Below, one piece after another: positions 33,977-42,744 of a stretch of DNA of 53,923 nucleotides (its first letter is position 1; each line of letters opens with the position of its first letter). Below the pieces are notes generated by a model, which saw only the letters and a program-made list of their open reading frames with translations, made no database searches and was not told the origin of the DNA. The position numbers and the translations under genes are program-made. The stretch comes from an uncultured Pseudomonadota bacterium (GTDB taxonomy: Bacteria; Pseudomonadota; Alphaproteobacteria; RF32; CAG-239), in contig CASFUZ010000007.1 of the NCBI GenBank assembly GCA_949298065.1, forward strand, positions 1 to 53,923, in the 5' to 3' direction.

Positions 33977-35275
33977 ATGTCTGACCCACGCCAAATTGCC
34001 GCAGAAATGCTCCAAAAAGTCCTAACCGACAAAGCTTTTTTTTCTGATATCAAAAACGCTTCCGATTCTCTTGTCGGTAAAGACGCAGCTTTTGCCAATA
34101 TGCTGGTACTGACAACACTCAGACGCTTGGTATTTTTAAAGAAAGTTCTCAAACAATACGCCAAGAAAAAACTTCCCGAAAAAGCCGCTTTTGCCGAATA
34201 TGTTTTGCTTTTGGGTTTAACCGAAATCTTATTTATGGACACGCCGGACTACGCCATTATCAACAGTTGGGTAGACATAGCTAAAAAGAAGACAGACAAA
34301 TATGTCGCAGGATTTGTCAATGCGGTCTTGCGCAAAGCTTGTACTGACCGAGAAGAGCTCAAAAAACACGATTTAGGAGAGTTCTTCACTTCCGAATTTT
34401 ATCGCATTTTAGACCATGGCTATGGCAAAAAAACCGTTTCCAAAATCCAATCAGCCTCTCTCAAAGAACCTGCGCTTGATATCACGGTCAAATCATCTCC
34501 GGAAATCTGGGCTGAAAAGCTGGGCGGCACACTTTTACCCTCCGGCTCGATTCGTCTAAACAACGGCGGTAGAATCACCGAAATAGAAGGCTACGAAAAC
34601 GGTGATTGGTGGGTTCAAGATGCCGCGGCCGCCTTACCGGTCAAATGTTTGGGTAAGATAGCCGGATTAAGGGTTTTGGATATGTGTGCTGCCCCCGGCG
34701 GTAAGACAGCTCAACTGATTAATGCCGGAGCCAAGGTAACATCTTTAGACATTTCGGAAAGCCGCCTCAAAAAACTGCGAGATAATATGTTAAGGCTTCG
34801 TTTTACGCCACCGCAAACCATTTGTGCCGATGGCATAGAATATTTACAAAATTATAAGGGTGAAGCCTTTGACATCATTTTACTGGACGCGCCATGTTCT
34901 GCAACGGGAACTTTGCGCCGGCACCCCGAAATTGTGCATATCAAAAGCGTTTCCAATGTTGAAAAACAAGTTGCCCTGCAACAAAAATTGCTCAATGTTG
35001 TCTCCAATGTGCTCAAACCAAACGGCATTTTGCTTTACTGCGTCTGCGCCATCACCAAAGCTGAGGGAGAAAAGCAAATTCAATCATTTTTGGAAACACA
35101 TTCAGACTTCAAACTCTGCCCCTTAAAAGCTGGAGATATTTGCTTGGAGGGACGCACTCAAGAGCTTAGGGATATTTTCACCGAAGAAGGTTTTATCCGC
35201 ACGCTGCCTTTTCATCTGGCAGAAGTCGGAGGGCTCGATTCTTTTTTCATTGCCAAATTACGGAAGGTTGCCTAA
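33977..35275 (+). CDS. rsmB: 16S rRNA cytosine-C5 methyltransferase RsmB-like
   Basis: A 432-residue RsmB-type m5C methyltransferase. Residues 1-130 are a NusB-like RNA-binding domain (AAEMLQKVLTDKAF ... YAIINSWVDIAKKKTDKYVAGFVNAVLR). The catalytic domain has the SAM loop VLDMCAAPGGKTAQL, DISESRLKKL, LLDAPCSATGTLRRHPEI (motif IV) and the second cysteine in YCVCAITKAEGE (motif VI, nucleophile). It modifies C967 of 16S rRNA in E. coli. AGGAAATG lies before the ATG. The next gene begins directly after its stop codon. Confidence 0.9.
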   Translation: MSDPRQIAAEMLQKVLTDKAFFSDIKNASDSLVGKDAAFANMLVLTTLRRLVFLKKVLKQYAKKKLPEKAAFAEYVLLLGLTEILFMDTPDYAIINSWVDIAKKKTDKYVAGFVNAVLRKACTDREELKKHDLGEFFTSEFYRILDHGYGKKTVSKIQSASLKEPALDITVKSSPEIWAEKLGGTLLPSGSIRLNNGGRITEIEGYENGDWWVQDAAAALPVKCLGKIAGLRVLDMCAAPGGKTAQLINAGAKVTSLDISESRLKKLRDNMLRLRFTPPQTICADGIEYLQNYKGEAFDIILLDAPCSATGTLRRHPEIVHIKSVSNVEKQVALQQKLLNVVSNVLKPNGILLYCVCAITKAEGEKQIQSFLETHSDFKLCPLKAGDICLEGRTQELRDIFTEEGFIRTLPFHLAEVGGLDSFFIAKLRKVA

Positions 35276-36268
35276 ATGTTTTTTCGCAAAGATGTTTTTA
35301 ACAGCAAACCCTCAGAACTTGAAACGGAGTTATCTCCGGAGGAAATAAAAGAGAATATATTTTCCGCAGACAAACGCCCGATATACATTGTCGGCAACAA
35401 TGCCCTAACTTGCTATATGGCAGCCAAACTAACTGATGCCGGACACAATGTTATCATCATTTCCGACAAAGAAAATAACATCAGCTTATCCACTAACGGC
35501 ATAAGCCTAAAGGAAGATAGCAGCCTAAAACTCAGCCGCTATAAATTTAACACATCTTTTTGGATAAAAGAAGAACCCAAGCTCATTCTCCTAACGGCCG
35601 ATGCCGGACAATTAAACCCATTTTTGGCAGCTTTATCCAAAGAAAAAGTCGGCACAGCGCCTGTTTTATGTTTCACCCCGCTCAAAGACATCAATTATCT
35701 GGAGGCAATGATTGGCGGCAATGTTTTTCGGGCTTTTTTTGACGGCTACTTACAACAAAACGATCAACAAATATTTCTTTTTGGGCGCACACCGCAAGTC
35801 AAAATTTGCAAAAGCATTAACTGGGAAAAAGAAAACCCCTTTGCAGACATTTTAGATAACCTCGGCTTAAACATCAGCTTTGAAACAGATGTTGCTATGT
35901 GTTATTGGGAGTTTTTTGCGCCTTATGCCGTAGGTTCACTACTATCAGCACTATATAACAAAAATATTTTTGACATTACCAAAGACAAAACGCTCCGCGA
36001 CCAAATTCCCCTGCTATTAAATGAGATTGCAGAAATCGCTGCCGCGGAAGGCATAAAACTCAACACCGAAGAGCTTATCAAAAAGCTTTATGCCGCACCC
36101 ATGAATTATCGCTTTCCTCTGCAGGAAGAGATTAATAGCGGGGGTTATGGCGAAGCTCATCTCATCAGCTCTGTTCTGATGAATGCGGCTCGCAGTGCCA
36201 AAATCCGCTTTATGGATAGCCATATAAACAAGATTCTCAAACAAATTTACAACTTAATCTTAGTATAA
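35276..36268 (+). CDS. Ketopantoate reductase-like protein
   Basis: A 330-residue protein with an N-terminal Rossmann-like fold (PIYIVGNNALTCYMAAKLTDAGHNVIIIS, in which the GxGxxG glycines are degenerate to GNNALT) and a C-terminal helical domain with MNYRFPLQEEINSGGYGEAHLISSVLM, which resembles the ApbA/PanE C-terminal region (SS-MxxDxxxGRxTEID). The degenerate glycine loop may weaken NADPH binding, so this could be a diverged or structural relative. It starts at the base after the rsmB stop (TAAATG) and is likely translationally coupled to it. Confidence 0.6.
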   Translation: MFFRKDVFNSKPSELETELSPEEIKENIFSADKRPIYIVGNNALTCYMAAKLTDAGHNVIIISDKENNISLSTNGISLKEDSSLKLSRYKFNTSFWIKEEPKLILLTADAGQLNPFLAALSKEKVGTAPVLCFTPLKDINYLEAMIGGNVFRAFFDGYLQQNDQQIFLFGRTPQVKICKSINWEKENPFADILDNLGLNISFETDVAMCYWEFFAPYAVGSLLSALYNKNIFDITKDKTLRDQIPLLLNEIAEIAAAEGIKLNTEELIKKLYAAPMNYRFPLQEEINSGGYGEAHLISSVLMNAARSAKIRFMDSHINKILKQIYNLILV

Positions 36269-36349
36269 AAATGCTTTGTTGGTTGAAGAAAAAGAAGAAA
36301 ACGAGTATAAAGCAATAAAATTAACCTAATTTTTCAAAGGGCCAAATTT

Positions 36350-37414
36350 ATGGAAGTTGAATTTTTCATCTCATTCGTTGCTTTTTTGGTTTGTTTTCTG
36401 GCAACATTAATCGGACTTCGGCTCATTTGTGCACACACAGAAACACAACCTCAAACCACATCATGGAAAAGCGATGCTTTTTTACCCTTTTTAAGTATAA
36501 CCATCCTTGCTTTCATATTATTTTTCGCCCTTGGCAATAATCCTCAGGACCAAATTTTTGAGCTTAGCTTGACCGAATTTTCTATTACTCTGGTTGCTTT
36601 TATCGGATTATATATTTCTGCCTTTTCCAAATATGCGAATCGGCTTTCTTTTGCTCTCTTGCTTGTTTTTGCTACTCTTTGTAGCCTGCTTCAGCCTCAA
36701 GATTTCGCCTTATTTCAAGGCTACTTGCCCTTATGGGCAGATCGCCTTTGCACAATTGTTCTCTGGGTTGTTTTTGCTTGGTGTTTTCGTTACCTCAACG
36801 GCATTGACGGCATGGCAACCACACAAGCATCAAGTTTAGTTGCTGGTTTATTTATTATCTCAATCATGGAAGGATTGCCTATACTCTACGGCAATTTTTC
36901 CATCTCATTTTTAGGAGCATCATTAGCTTTGCTCGTCTACAACTGGTATCCTGCGAAACTAATGTTGAAAGACAATAGTTGCACAACCTTAGGCTTTATG
37001 CTCGGTTGGCTGATTATCTTATCTGCACGAGAAGGTATGGGAGGTTGTGCACTAATTTTCATAACTTACTACATTCTTGAGATTTTATGGGCATTAGGCA
37101 ACAAACTGGTCAATGACAAAGGCAACTTTGTTTCCAACACACTATACTACCAAACAAATATCTCTGGTCTATCCCCTGCAATCACCTGCCAAAGCATAGC
37201 CAAACTTTTAACCATACTTCTGGTCCTTGGATGTTTTCAGGTCTATGCTCCCAACAATTACTCTCTACCCATAGCGTCTGCATTCATAACACTATGGTTT
37301 ATGAACAAACTTCACAACTGGCAAAACCAGCCACAAAGTTTAAAAGAAATCAACCAAGAGGTTATTCAGGAGATCAAAGACAACGTAGAAAACATCAAAA
37401 AAATCATCAGATAG
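36350..37414 (+). CDS. MraY/WecA-like polyprenyl-phosphate glycosyltransferase, degenerate
   Basis: A 354-residue protein with about ten membrane segments. The family features are the Y-LNGIDGMATTQ segment (WecA: FxFxDGIDGLA) and the later LKDNSCTTLGFMLGW where the family has MGDSGSLxLG. The N-terminal DD metal aspartates found in WecA/MraY are not seen. WecA-type enzymes transfer sugar-1-phosphate to undecaprenyl phosphate. With the catalytic GDSGS lost to DNSCT and no DDxxD, this member may be inactive or have a different chemistry. AAAGGGCC precedes the ATG. Confidence 0.6.
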   Translation: MEVEFFISFVAFLVCFLATLIGLRLICAHTETQPQTTSWKSDAFLPFLSITILAFILFFALGNNPQDQIFELSLTEFSITLVAFIGLYISAFSKYANRLSFALLLVFATLCSLLQPQDFALFQGYLPLWADRLCTIVLWVVFAWCFRYLNGIDGMATTQASSLVAGLFIISIMEGLPILYGNFSISFLGASLALLVYNWYPAKLMLKDNSCTTLGFMLGWLIILSAREGMGGCALIFITYYILEILWALGNKLVNDKGNFVSNTLYYQTNISGLSPAITCQSIAKLLTILLVLGCFQVYAPNNYSLPIASAFITLWFMNKLHNWQNQPQSLKEINQEVIQEIKDNVENIKKIIR

Positions 37415-37429
37415 GACAATGATTTAACA

Positions 37430-38788
37430 ATGGCTTTTTTTGACGCAATAAAAAATTTTCTTCACAGTAAGATAGGTAAGCAACAGGAAACTGTTGATTT
37501 TGCGTCAATTCAGATGCCCGTTTTCAAAGTCAAAGTCATAGAGTTTAGCGACAATGTTGAAGGCAACAGCGGCGAAATTATTGCTCGCCAATTATCCTGC
37601 AAAGAAGGCTTAGAAGTAAGCTATTTTGATGAACCCTTCAACAAAACTTTTCTCAATCTGGAGAGCCGAACCTTATTTGACCTCATAGACAAAGGCCAAA
37701 CCATACTGGATAAAACCGGAGCCGATGTTTTGGTTTGGGGCTGCAGAGAAGGCAACCGTATCCGCCTAAACTTTCAAACACCTCGTCAATATGAGGATGA
37801 AGAGCTTGCCTTTGTTTCCTTAATGGACAGCCTTTACATTCCGGCTCGTCCGGAAGCGGGCACATATCCCGAAGCCTTGGTCAATCTCATTTACGGCGGA
37901 ATTTTAAGTGCCATAAACGCAAGCAATGCCCAAATCAAAATCTACAAGCATTATTTGCTGAAAAAAAATATTGATTGCTTGTCCAAAGATAACTCCGCCA
38001 AAAGCTTATCCATAGAATATATGCCTTATATTATGAACTTTTTAGGCATCATCTATTTAAGCTTTGCTTTTGATAAATCCGATGGACAAGATTTTAAGAT
38101 TGTTAAGAGTTTGTTTGATACAGCGCTCAAACATCAGGACTTAATAACATCGCCCATTCACTTAGGCTGTATCTATAACCATTTAGGACAATTATATGAT
38201 TGCGGCACCCGCTATCTGGCCAAAAATCCGGCAGCTTATTTCAAAGGCGCTATTGAATATTATCGGCTATCGCAAAAATATTTAAGCAAATATACTTATC
38301 CTTATGACTATGGCTATATTTCATACAAATTATCCAAACTATTTTTTAATTATTGGCGACAAAAAGAGGATATTCAGGCCTTACGCGATGCCGTTTTTCA
38401 GTTAAGAGAGGCTGAAAAAATATATACTTATGCCTTATTCCCCGAGTTTTGGGCAGAGATTCAGGGACATTTAGGCTATCTTCTATCCTTGCTTGGAACA
38501 TTAACCAAAAGTGAGGATATTTCCGAACTGGCCATAACTTGTTATAAGAACCGACAAAAAGTTATCACCGAAAGACGCGAGCCCCTTCTCTGGGCCGAAT
38601 GTGCCGAAAATATTGGTGATATATATTATCGCATAGGCAAGAACCAAACCGACAAAGAGGCTTTGGAAGAAGCCTTAGAACATTTTCACGATGCCTTATA
38701 TATATTTGAGAACGCACAGCAAGCTGACCGCATCAAAAAGCTCACGGTTGACATTGCCAAAACCAACCAAAGCATAAATCAAATATAA
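37430..38788 (+). CDS. TPR-like repeat protein of unknown function
   Basis: A 452-residue soluble protein. An N-terminal domain of about 200 residues (FKVKVIEFSDNVEGNSGEIIARQL ... DVLVWGCREGNRIRLNF) has no recognised family; it looks like alternating strands and helices. Residues 230-450 are helical repeats with the TPR-type spacing (GAIEYYRLSQKYLSKY, DAVFQLREAEKIYTYALFPEFWAEIQGHLGYLLSLLG, ECAENIGDIYYRIGK, EALEHFHDALYIFENA). No signal peptide. It follows the MraY/WecA-like gene after 15 bases; the two may belong together. Confidence 0.65.
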   Translation: MAFFDAIKNFLHSKIGKQQETVDFASIQMPVFKVKVIEFSDNVEGNSGEIIARQLSCKEGLEVSYFDEPFNKTFLNLESRTLFDLIDKGQTILDKTGADVLVWGCREGNRIRLNFQTPRQYEDEELAFVSLMDSLYIPARPEAGTYPEALVNLIYGGILSAINASNAQIKIYKHYLLKKNIDCLSKDNSAKSLSIEYMPYIMNFLGIIYLSFAFDKSDGQDFKIVKSLFDTALKHQDLITSPIHLGCIYNHLGQLYDCGTRYLAKNPAAYFKGAIEYYRLSQKYLSKYTYPYDYGYISYKLSKLFFNYWRQKEDIQALRDAVFQLREAEKIYTYALFPEFWAEIQGHLGYLLSLLGTLTKSEDISELAITCYKNRQKVITERREPLLWAECAENIGDIYYRIGKNQTDKEALEEALEHFHDALYIFENAQQADRIKKLTVDIAKTNQSINQI

Positions 38789-38800
38789 GAAGAAAAAAAG

Positions 38801-39142
38801 ATGAAACCGTTATATCCCGTAATTCTTTTAACCATTTCCAATATCTTTATGACCTTTGCCTGGTATGGACACTTAAAATTCAAAAGCACGGCTTTATGGA
38901 CAGTGGTTCTTGCTAGCTGGGGCATTGCTTTTTTTGAATACTGCTTTCAAGTTCCTGCCAACCGTATCGGCCACGAATTTTTCACCGCTCCGCAGCTCAA
39001 AATTATGCAGGAAGCCATCACTATTTTGGTCTTCTCAATTTTTTCGGCTTTATACTTAAAAGAAACTCTGCGTTGGAACGACATTGTTGGATTTATTTTG
39101 ATTTTGCTGGCCGTCTTTTTCGTCTTTAAGAAATGGGATTAA
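38801..39142 (+). CDS. DUF486 (DMT-like) small membrane protein
   Basis: A 113-residue protein with four membrane segments. The stretch FMTFAWYGHLKFK and WGIAFFEYCFQVPANRIG is diagnostic of DUF486, a short relative of drug/metabolite transporters that probably dimerises. Its substrate is unknown. It ends in a four-base overlap with the convergent tatC end. Confidence 0.85.
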   Translation: MKPLYPVILLTISNIFMTFAWYGHLKFKSTALWTVVLASWGIAFFEYCFQVPANRIGHEFFTAPQLKIMQEAITILVFSIFSALYLKETLRWNDIVGFILILLAVFFVFKKWD

Positions 39143-39852
39143 TCCTCGTTTTTATACTTCCGCGCCGCCCAAAGTCCGGCTTCAAACAACAAATAAGTCG
39201 GAATAGTTAACATCAACTGGCTGACAACATCCGGCGGGGTCAAAATCCCAGCCACAATCAGGATACCCACAAAAATATACGGACGCTTACTTTTCACCCC
39301 ATCATAAGACACTATTTGTGAGCGAATAAGCGAATAAGTAATCAGCGGAAACTGAAACATCAAACCGAAAATAACCGAAAGCATCAAGGCCAAACCGACA
39401 ATATTTGAAATTCCGAACACGGCTTTGATGTCCGCCGTTGCAAAGCTGATACCGAAATTAATAATCAGCGGCAGAATGAAAAACAAACAAAACAACACCC
39501 CGACAATAAACAAAGAAGAAGAGGTCAAAACGATTGATTTAATAAACTTGCGCTCATTATCATACAACGCCGGCAACAAAAACTTCCAAACTTGTCTGGC
39601 AATATAGGGAAAACAGAGCAACAAATCCAAAACAACGGCGATTTTGATTTGTAATAAAAAGACTTCCATGGGCGAAAAATAATTTAGGACAATTTCATTG
39701 TCGCCGACAATAACTTTAATCAAAGCATCCATAAAATACGGCACAAGGAAGAACATCGGCAACAAGCAAATCGCCAATGCCGCAAACGATTTGACAAGCA
39801 CTGAGCGAAGCGCCTCCAAATGCTGAATCAGACTTTCTTCCTTGTCGTCCAT
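39139..39852 (-). CDS. tatC: Twin-arginine translocase subunit TatC
   Basis: A 237-residue TatC with six membrane segments. The hallmark LIQHLEALRSVLVKS (family consensus HLxELRxR) is at the N-terminus, and the periplasmic/cytoplasmic FMF and LTPPDVVSQLMLTIPTYLLFEAGL segment is at the C-terminus. It recognises twin-arginine signals. It is the last gene of the 12-gene minus-strand run and starts two bases after tatA ends. Confidence 0.95.
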   Translation of the reverse strand: MDDKEESLIQHLEALRSVLVKSFAALAICLLPMFFLVPYFMDALIKVIVGDNEIVLNYFSPMEVFLLQIKIAVVLDLLLCFPYIARQVWKFLLPALYDNERKFIKSIVLTSSSLFIVGVLFCLFFILPLIINFGISFATADIKAVFGISNIVGLALMLSVIFGLMFQFPLITYSLIRSQIVSYDGVKSKRPYIFVGILIVAGILTPPDVVSQLMLTIPTYLLFEAGLWAARKYKNED

Positions 39853-39854
39853 AT

Positions 39855-40064
39855 TTATTCTTTGTTTTTCTTTTCTTCGTCTTTAACGGCTTTTTCAACC
39901 GAATCTTTTAGGTCTTGGGCTTCATTTTGCAACATTTCTTTGGCTTTTTTATACTCATATTGCGCTTTGCCGAGAGCTTTGGCCAATTCGGGAATTCTCT
40001 TTCCGCCGAACAAAACCAAGACCACCACCAAAATCAAAGCAATCTCTGTTAAACCTAACGACAT
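39855..40064 (-). CDS. tatA: Sec-independent translocase TatA
   Basis: A 69-residue TatA/E protein: one N-terminal membrane helix ([29 protein letters not shown]) with the conserved FGGKRIPEL hinge and then an amphipathic, Lys/Glu-rich tail. No TatB gene lies beside it, so this may be a minimal TatA-TatC system in which TatA also does the TatB job. It sits directly after the NapHG-like gene. Confidence 0.92.
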   Translation of the reverse strand: MSLGLTEIALILVVVLVLFGGKRIPELAKALGKAQYEYKKAKEMLQNEAQDLKDSVEKAVKDEEKKNKE

Positions 40065-40076
40065 TTTTTCACTCCT

Positions 40077-41348
40077 TTACAACAATTTTTGCTTCTCAAC
40101 ACCGACAACCTTAATCGCCTTCACCGGACAAGCTGTTTGGCATGTTCCGCAACCGATACATTTATTGGCATCCACAATCGGAAAAGCCCCGTCCGCACGG
40201 CTAATCGCCTGCGCCGGACATTTCATCACACACAAACCGCATTTAATACAGATATTTTCATCAATCTCCGCCAAAGCAATTTGCGTCTTTTGTTTTTCTG
40301 CCAGTGTCAGGCGTTTAATCGCACCCGAGGGGCAAACCTCAGAACACTTATGGCAATTATAGTCGCAAAAACTATCCTGATAGTCAATATGCACCGCCGG
40401 ATATTCCCCGTCCGCTTTTTTAATAATCTTCATCGGACAATTCTGCACGCAGAGATTACAATTAAGACATCTATTGGCAAAATCATCAGCGTTTCCGGCA
40501 CCGGCCGGCAGAATAACTTTTTTGAGCTTTGTTGCAACTTTCTTGCTGATTTCAACACCGCTTTTAGCGGCCAACGCCAAAACGACCAAAGCCGCCCCGC
40601 TCAAAATAAATCTTCTGCGCTCCGGATTAAAACTTACCTTTGTATCAGGCTTTTTACCGTAATATATGGCATTTTTCGGACAACCGTTTAGACACCTAAA
40701 GCATTTCACACAAGTTTCGTTATCAACGATTTTGTTCTTAAAATCAATACTCCCGCTCGGGCATTTAGAAGCACATCTGCCGCAAGCCACACATTTTTCT
40801 TCATCAATATAAACCTGCATCAGCGCATTTTTGGACAACAAGCCCAAAACCGCACCGACCGGACAAATATTAGAGCAAAAATAATGCCCCTTAAACCAAA
40901 CCAAAAGAGCGATAACCGCCACAAAAACCAGCCCCCAAACAGCGCCGCTGAAGGCAGAACCGAAAACACTATAAGGGTCAATCAAGCGCACCAAATAAGC
41001 CGTTCCGCCCAACATTGCTCCAAAGACAATCGCCGCAACAAAATATTTATAGGACCGATTTTTCAGAGCGACATTCTTGCGCCTGAAGATAAGCGTAAAC
41101 ACCTCTTGCAACAAGCCCAAAGGACAAAGCACGGAACAATAAACCCGCCCCAAAAGCAAGGTCAAAACAATTATGCCCAAGAGCAATATGCCGGCAAACA
41201 AAGAAAAATCCACCAACACCCGTTGCAACAAAGCCGCCACTTGCACATCAAATATCTTAAATGGATAAAAAACACCCAATATACCTAAAATACTCAATAC
41301 GGCAACGACTATAGCCAAACAGATTCTGAGCAAATAAGTCTTATTCAT
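40077..41348 (-). CDS. NapH-NapG-like fused polyferredoxin with an internal twin-arginine signal
   Basis: A 423-residue iron-sulfur membrane protein. Residues 1-170 have four membrane segments and the NapH-type cysteine pairs C71-x3-C75P and C158-x3-C162P. Residues 186-225 hold two 4Fe-4S sites ([12 protein letters not shown] and [12 protein letters not shown]). Residues 241-262 read [10 protein letters not shown] plus a hydrophobic stretch [11 protein letters not shown], that is a twin-arginine (Tat) motif in the middle of the chain. Residues 290-410 have four more clusters ([49 protein letters not shown]). NapH and NapG are separate proteins in nitrate reductase operons, where NapG is Tat-exported. 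I infer quinol-to-periplasm electron transfer, with tatA directly downstream. Confidence 0.82.
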   Translation of the reverse strand: MNKTYLLRICLAIVVAVLSILGILGVFYPFKIFDVQVAALLQRVLVDFSLFAGILLLGIIVLTLLLGRVYCSVLCPLGLLQEVFTLIFRRKNVALKNRSYKYFVAAIVFGAMLGGTAYLVRLIDPYSVFGSAFSGAVWGLVFVAVIALLVWFKGHYFCSNICPVGAVLGLLSKNALMQVYIDEEKCVACGRCASKCPSGSIDFKNKIVDNETCVKCFRCLNGCPKNAIYYGKKPDTKVSFNPERRRFILSGAALVVLALAAKSGVEISKKVATKLKKVILPAGAGNADDFANRCLNCNLCVQNCPMKIIKKADGEYPAVHIDYQDSFCDYNCHKCSEVCPSGAIKRLTLAEKQKTQIALAEIDENICIKCGLCVMKCPAQAISRADGAFPIVDANKCIGCGTCQTACPVKAIKVVGVEKQKLL

Positions 41349-41360
41349 TTATCCCCCATC

Positions 41361-41978
41361 TTAGCGAACAAAATTTGTTCTGGCTGTTTTCTCAATAGCC
41401 TTATCCCAATCAACATTTTTAGCTGCCTCAATAACTTTGAGCGCATTAGCCATATTATGCGCCAAGTTGCACATGGTTTGTAAACCTTCGGCATCTTCTT
41501 TGGTATCCGCCGCTTTGGCACCAAAGACCATATTCCAATAAGTTGAGGAGATAACCGGCATCTGATTAATGGTAAAATACTTATTCAAAACATCAATCGT
41601 TGCTGTTGTTCCGGCACGTCTGGCAACAGCAATTGCCGCCGCAGGTTTATGCTTCAAAAAACTTCCGCCGGCATAAAAAACTCTATCCAAGACCGAAAGA
41701 ACACGTCCTGACGGATGCGCATAATAAACCGGACTTCCAACAATCAGCCCGTCTGATGTTTTCATCTTTTCAATAATCTCGTTGGCAATATCATTAAACG
41801 CACATTTATTATGCTCTCTGCAATAACCGCAAGCCACACAGTCTTGCTGAGCATCTGGCCCCAACTGCACAATTTCGGAATCAATATTTTCTTTTTTAAG
41901 AGTTTCCGCAATCTCGCTCAGAGCGGCAAAAGTCGTTCCGTCTTTATGACAACTTCCGTTAACAAGCAAAACTTTCAT
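41361..41978 (-). CDS. Iron-sulfur flavoprotein-like NADPH-dependent FMN reductase
   Basis: A 205-residue flavodoxin-fold protein. The N-terminus MKVLLVNGSCHKDGTTFAAL is the FMN-binding loop of the NADPH-FMN reductase family; VACGYCREHNKC gives C-x2-C-x2-C-x5-C, the compact 4Fe-4S motif of the Isf group; GLIVGSPVYYAHPSGRVLS and RAGTTATIDVLNKYF follow. The start at 41978 is used because GGGAGG lies before it; the frame extends further upstream into the transporter gene. It probably carries electrons within the polyferredoxin cluster. Confidence 0.82.
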   Translation of the reverse strand: MKVLLVNGSCHKDGTTFAALSEIAETLKKENIDSEIVQLGPDAQQDCVACGYCREHNKCAFNDIANEIIEKMKTSDGLIVGSPVYYAHPSGRVLSVLDRVFYAGGSFLKHKPAAAIAVARRAGTTATIDVLNKYFTINQMPVISSTYWNMVFGAKAADTKEDAEGLQTMCNLAHNMANALKVIEAAKNVDWDKAIEKTARTNFVR

Positions 41979-41997
41979 CTTTTTCCTCCCTAAATTC

Positions 41998-42744
41998 TTA
42001 CAAACCACATATAATTGCCACACCGCAAGCCATAATCGTTCCGCCGGCAATCTCATGCGCATATTTTTCCAACTGTCCAAAGCGCAAAGCACTGATTCCC
42101 CAAACACCCAACGCCACCGCCAACATCATGGTCATAATCGTTGCTATGGAAAAAATCAACGTACTGGAAACAACTGCCGAAACACCCAAAACACTTGATG
42201 CCGTCAAAATCGGTAACAAAGCTTCACAAGGCCCTAAGACAAAGATAATAAAGACCACCCAAGGTGCAATACTTTTTTGCCCTTTAATCTCTTGTAAATG
42301 ATTATGTTCTGCTTGGTGCTTATGCTGCCACCTGTGGCGCAAAGCCCACAACAAATAAGCCGCGCCCAAGCCGATAAGAGCATAAGCAGCAACATTGCCG
42401 CGATTTTCTTCCAACCACAAAAAGTTTTCTTCACTCAGCCAATGCGAAAAATAAATAAACATCAAGGCAATGATAAGCGCACTTGCAATATGCCCAACCC
42501 CGCAGATAAACGTCCATAACAAAGTTTTTGCCAAACCATAACCGCGGCTTTTGGCAATAGCCACAAAAGGCAGATAATGATCGGGACCCATAATCGTATG
42601 CACCACCGCAGTTATCAAAGCCGCCAACCAAATAGCAGACAAAGTTGCACCTGAGGCTATTTCCGTTTGCCCAAAACTCCCATGTGCCCAAGCATTAGCC
42701 GACAACAAAAACATCATCATAAAAACAAGTCCGATTTTTCTCAT
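41998..42744 (-). CDS. NicO/HupE-type nickel transporter-like membrane protein
   Basis: A 248-residue membrane protein with a cleavable-signal-like N-terminus (MMMFLLSANAWAHGSF) and about six membrane segments. The motif HTIMGPDHYLPFVAIAKSRG resembles the Hx-DHI nickel motif of UreH/NicO and HupE/UreJ transporters, and a His-rich loop (HKHQAEHNH) lies between segments. Context explains the job: it overlaps larE by four bases (ATGA) and larC is near, and these genes make a nickel cofactor. TauE/SafE-like export is the alternative. Confidence 0.75.
   Translation of the reverse strand: MRKIGLVFMMMFLLSANAWAHGSFGQTEIASGATLSAIWLAALITAVVHTIMGPDHYLPFVAIAKSRGYGLAKTLLWTFICGVGHIASALIIALMFIYFSHWLSEENFLWLEENRGNVAAYALIGLGAAYLLWALRHRWQHKHQAEHNHLQEIKGQKSIAPWVVFIIFVLGPCEALLPILTASSVLGVSAVVSSTLIFSIATIMTMMLAVALGVWGISALRFGQLEKYAHEIAGGTIMACGVAIICGL

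Noticed and set aside
41979..42107. Longer N-terminus for the FMN reductase
   Set aside because: It overlaps the nickel transporter gene, while the ATG at 41978 has a GGGAGG site and starts exactly at the flavin-binding loop.
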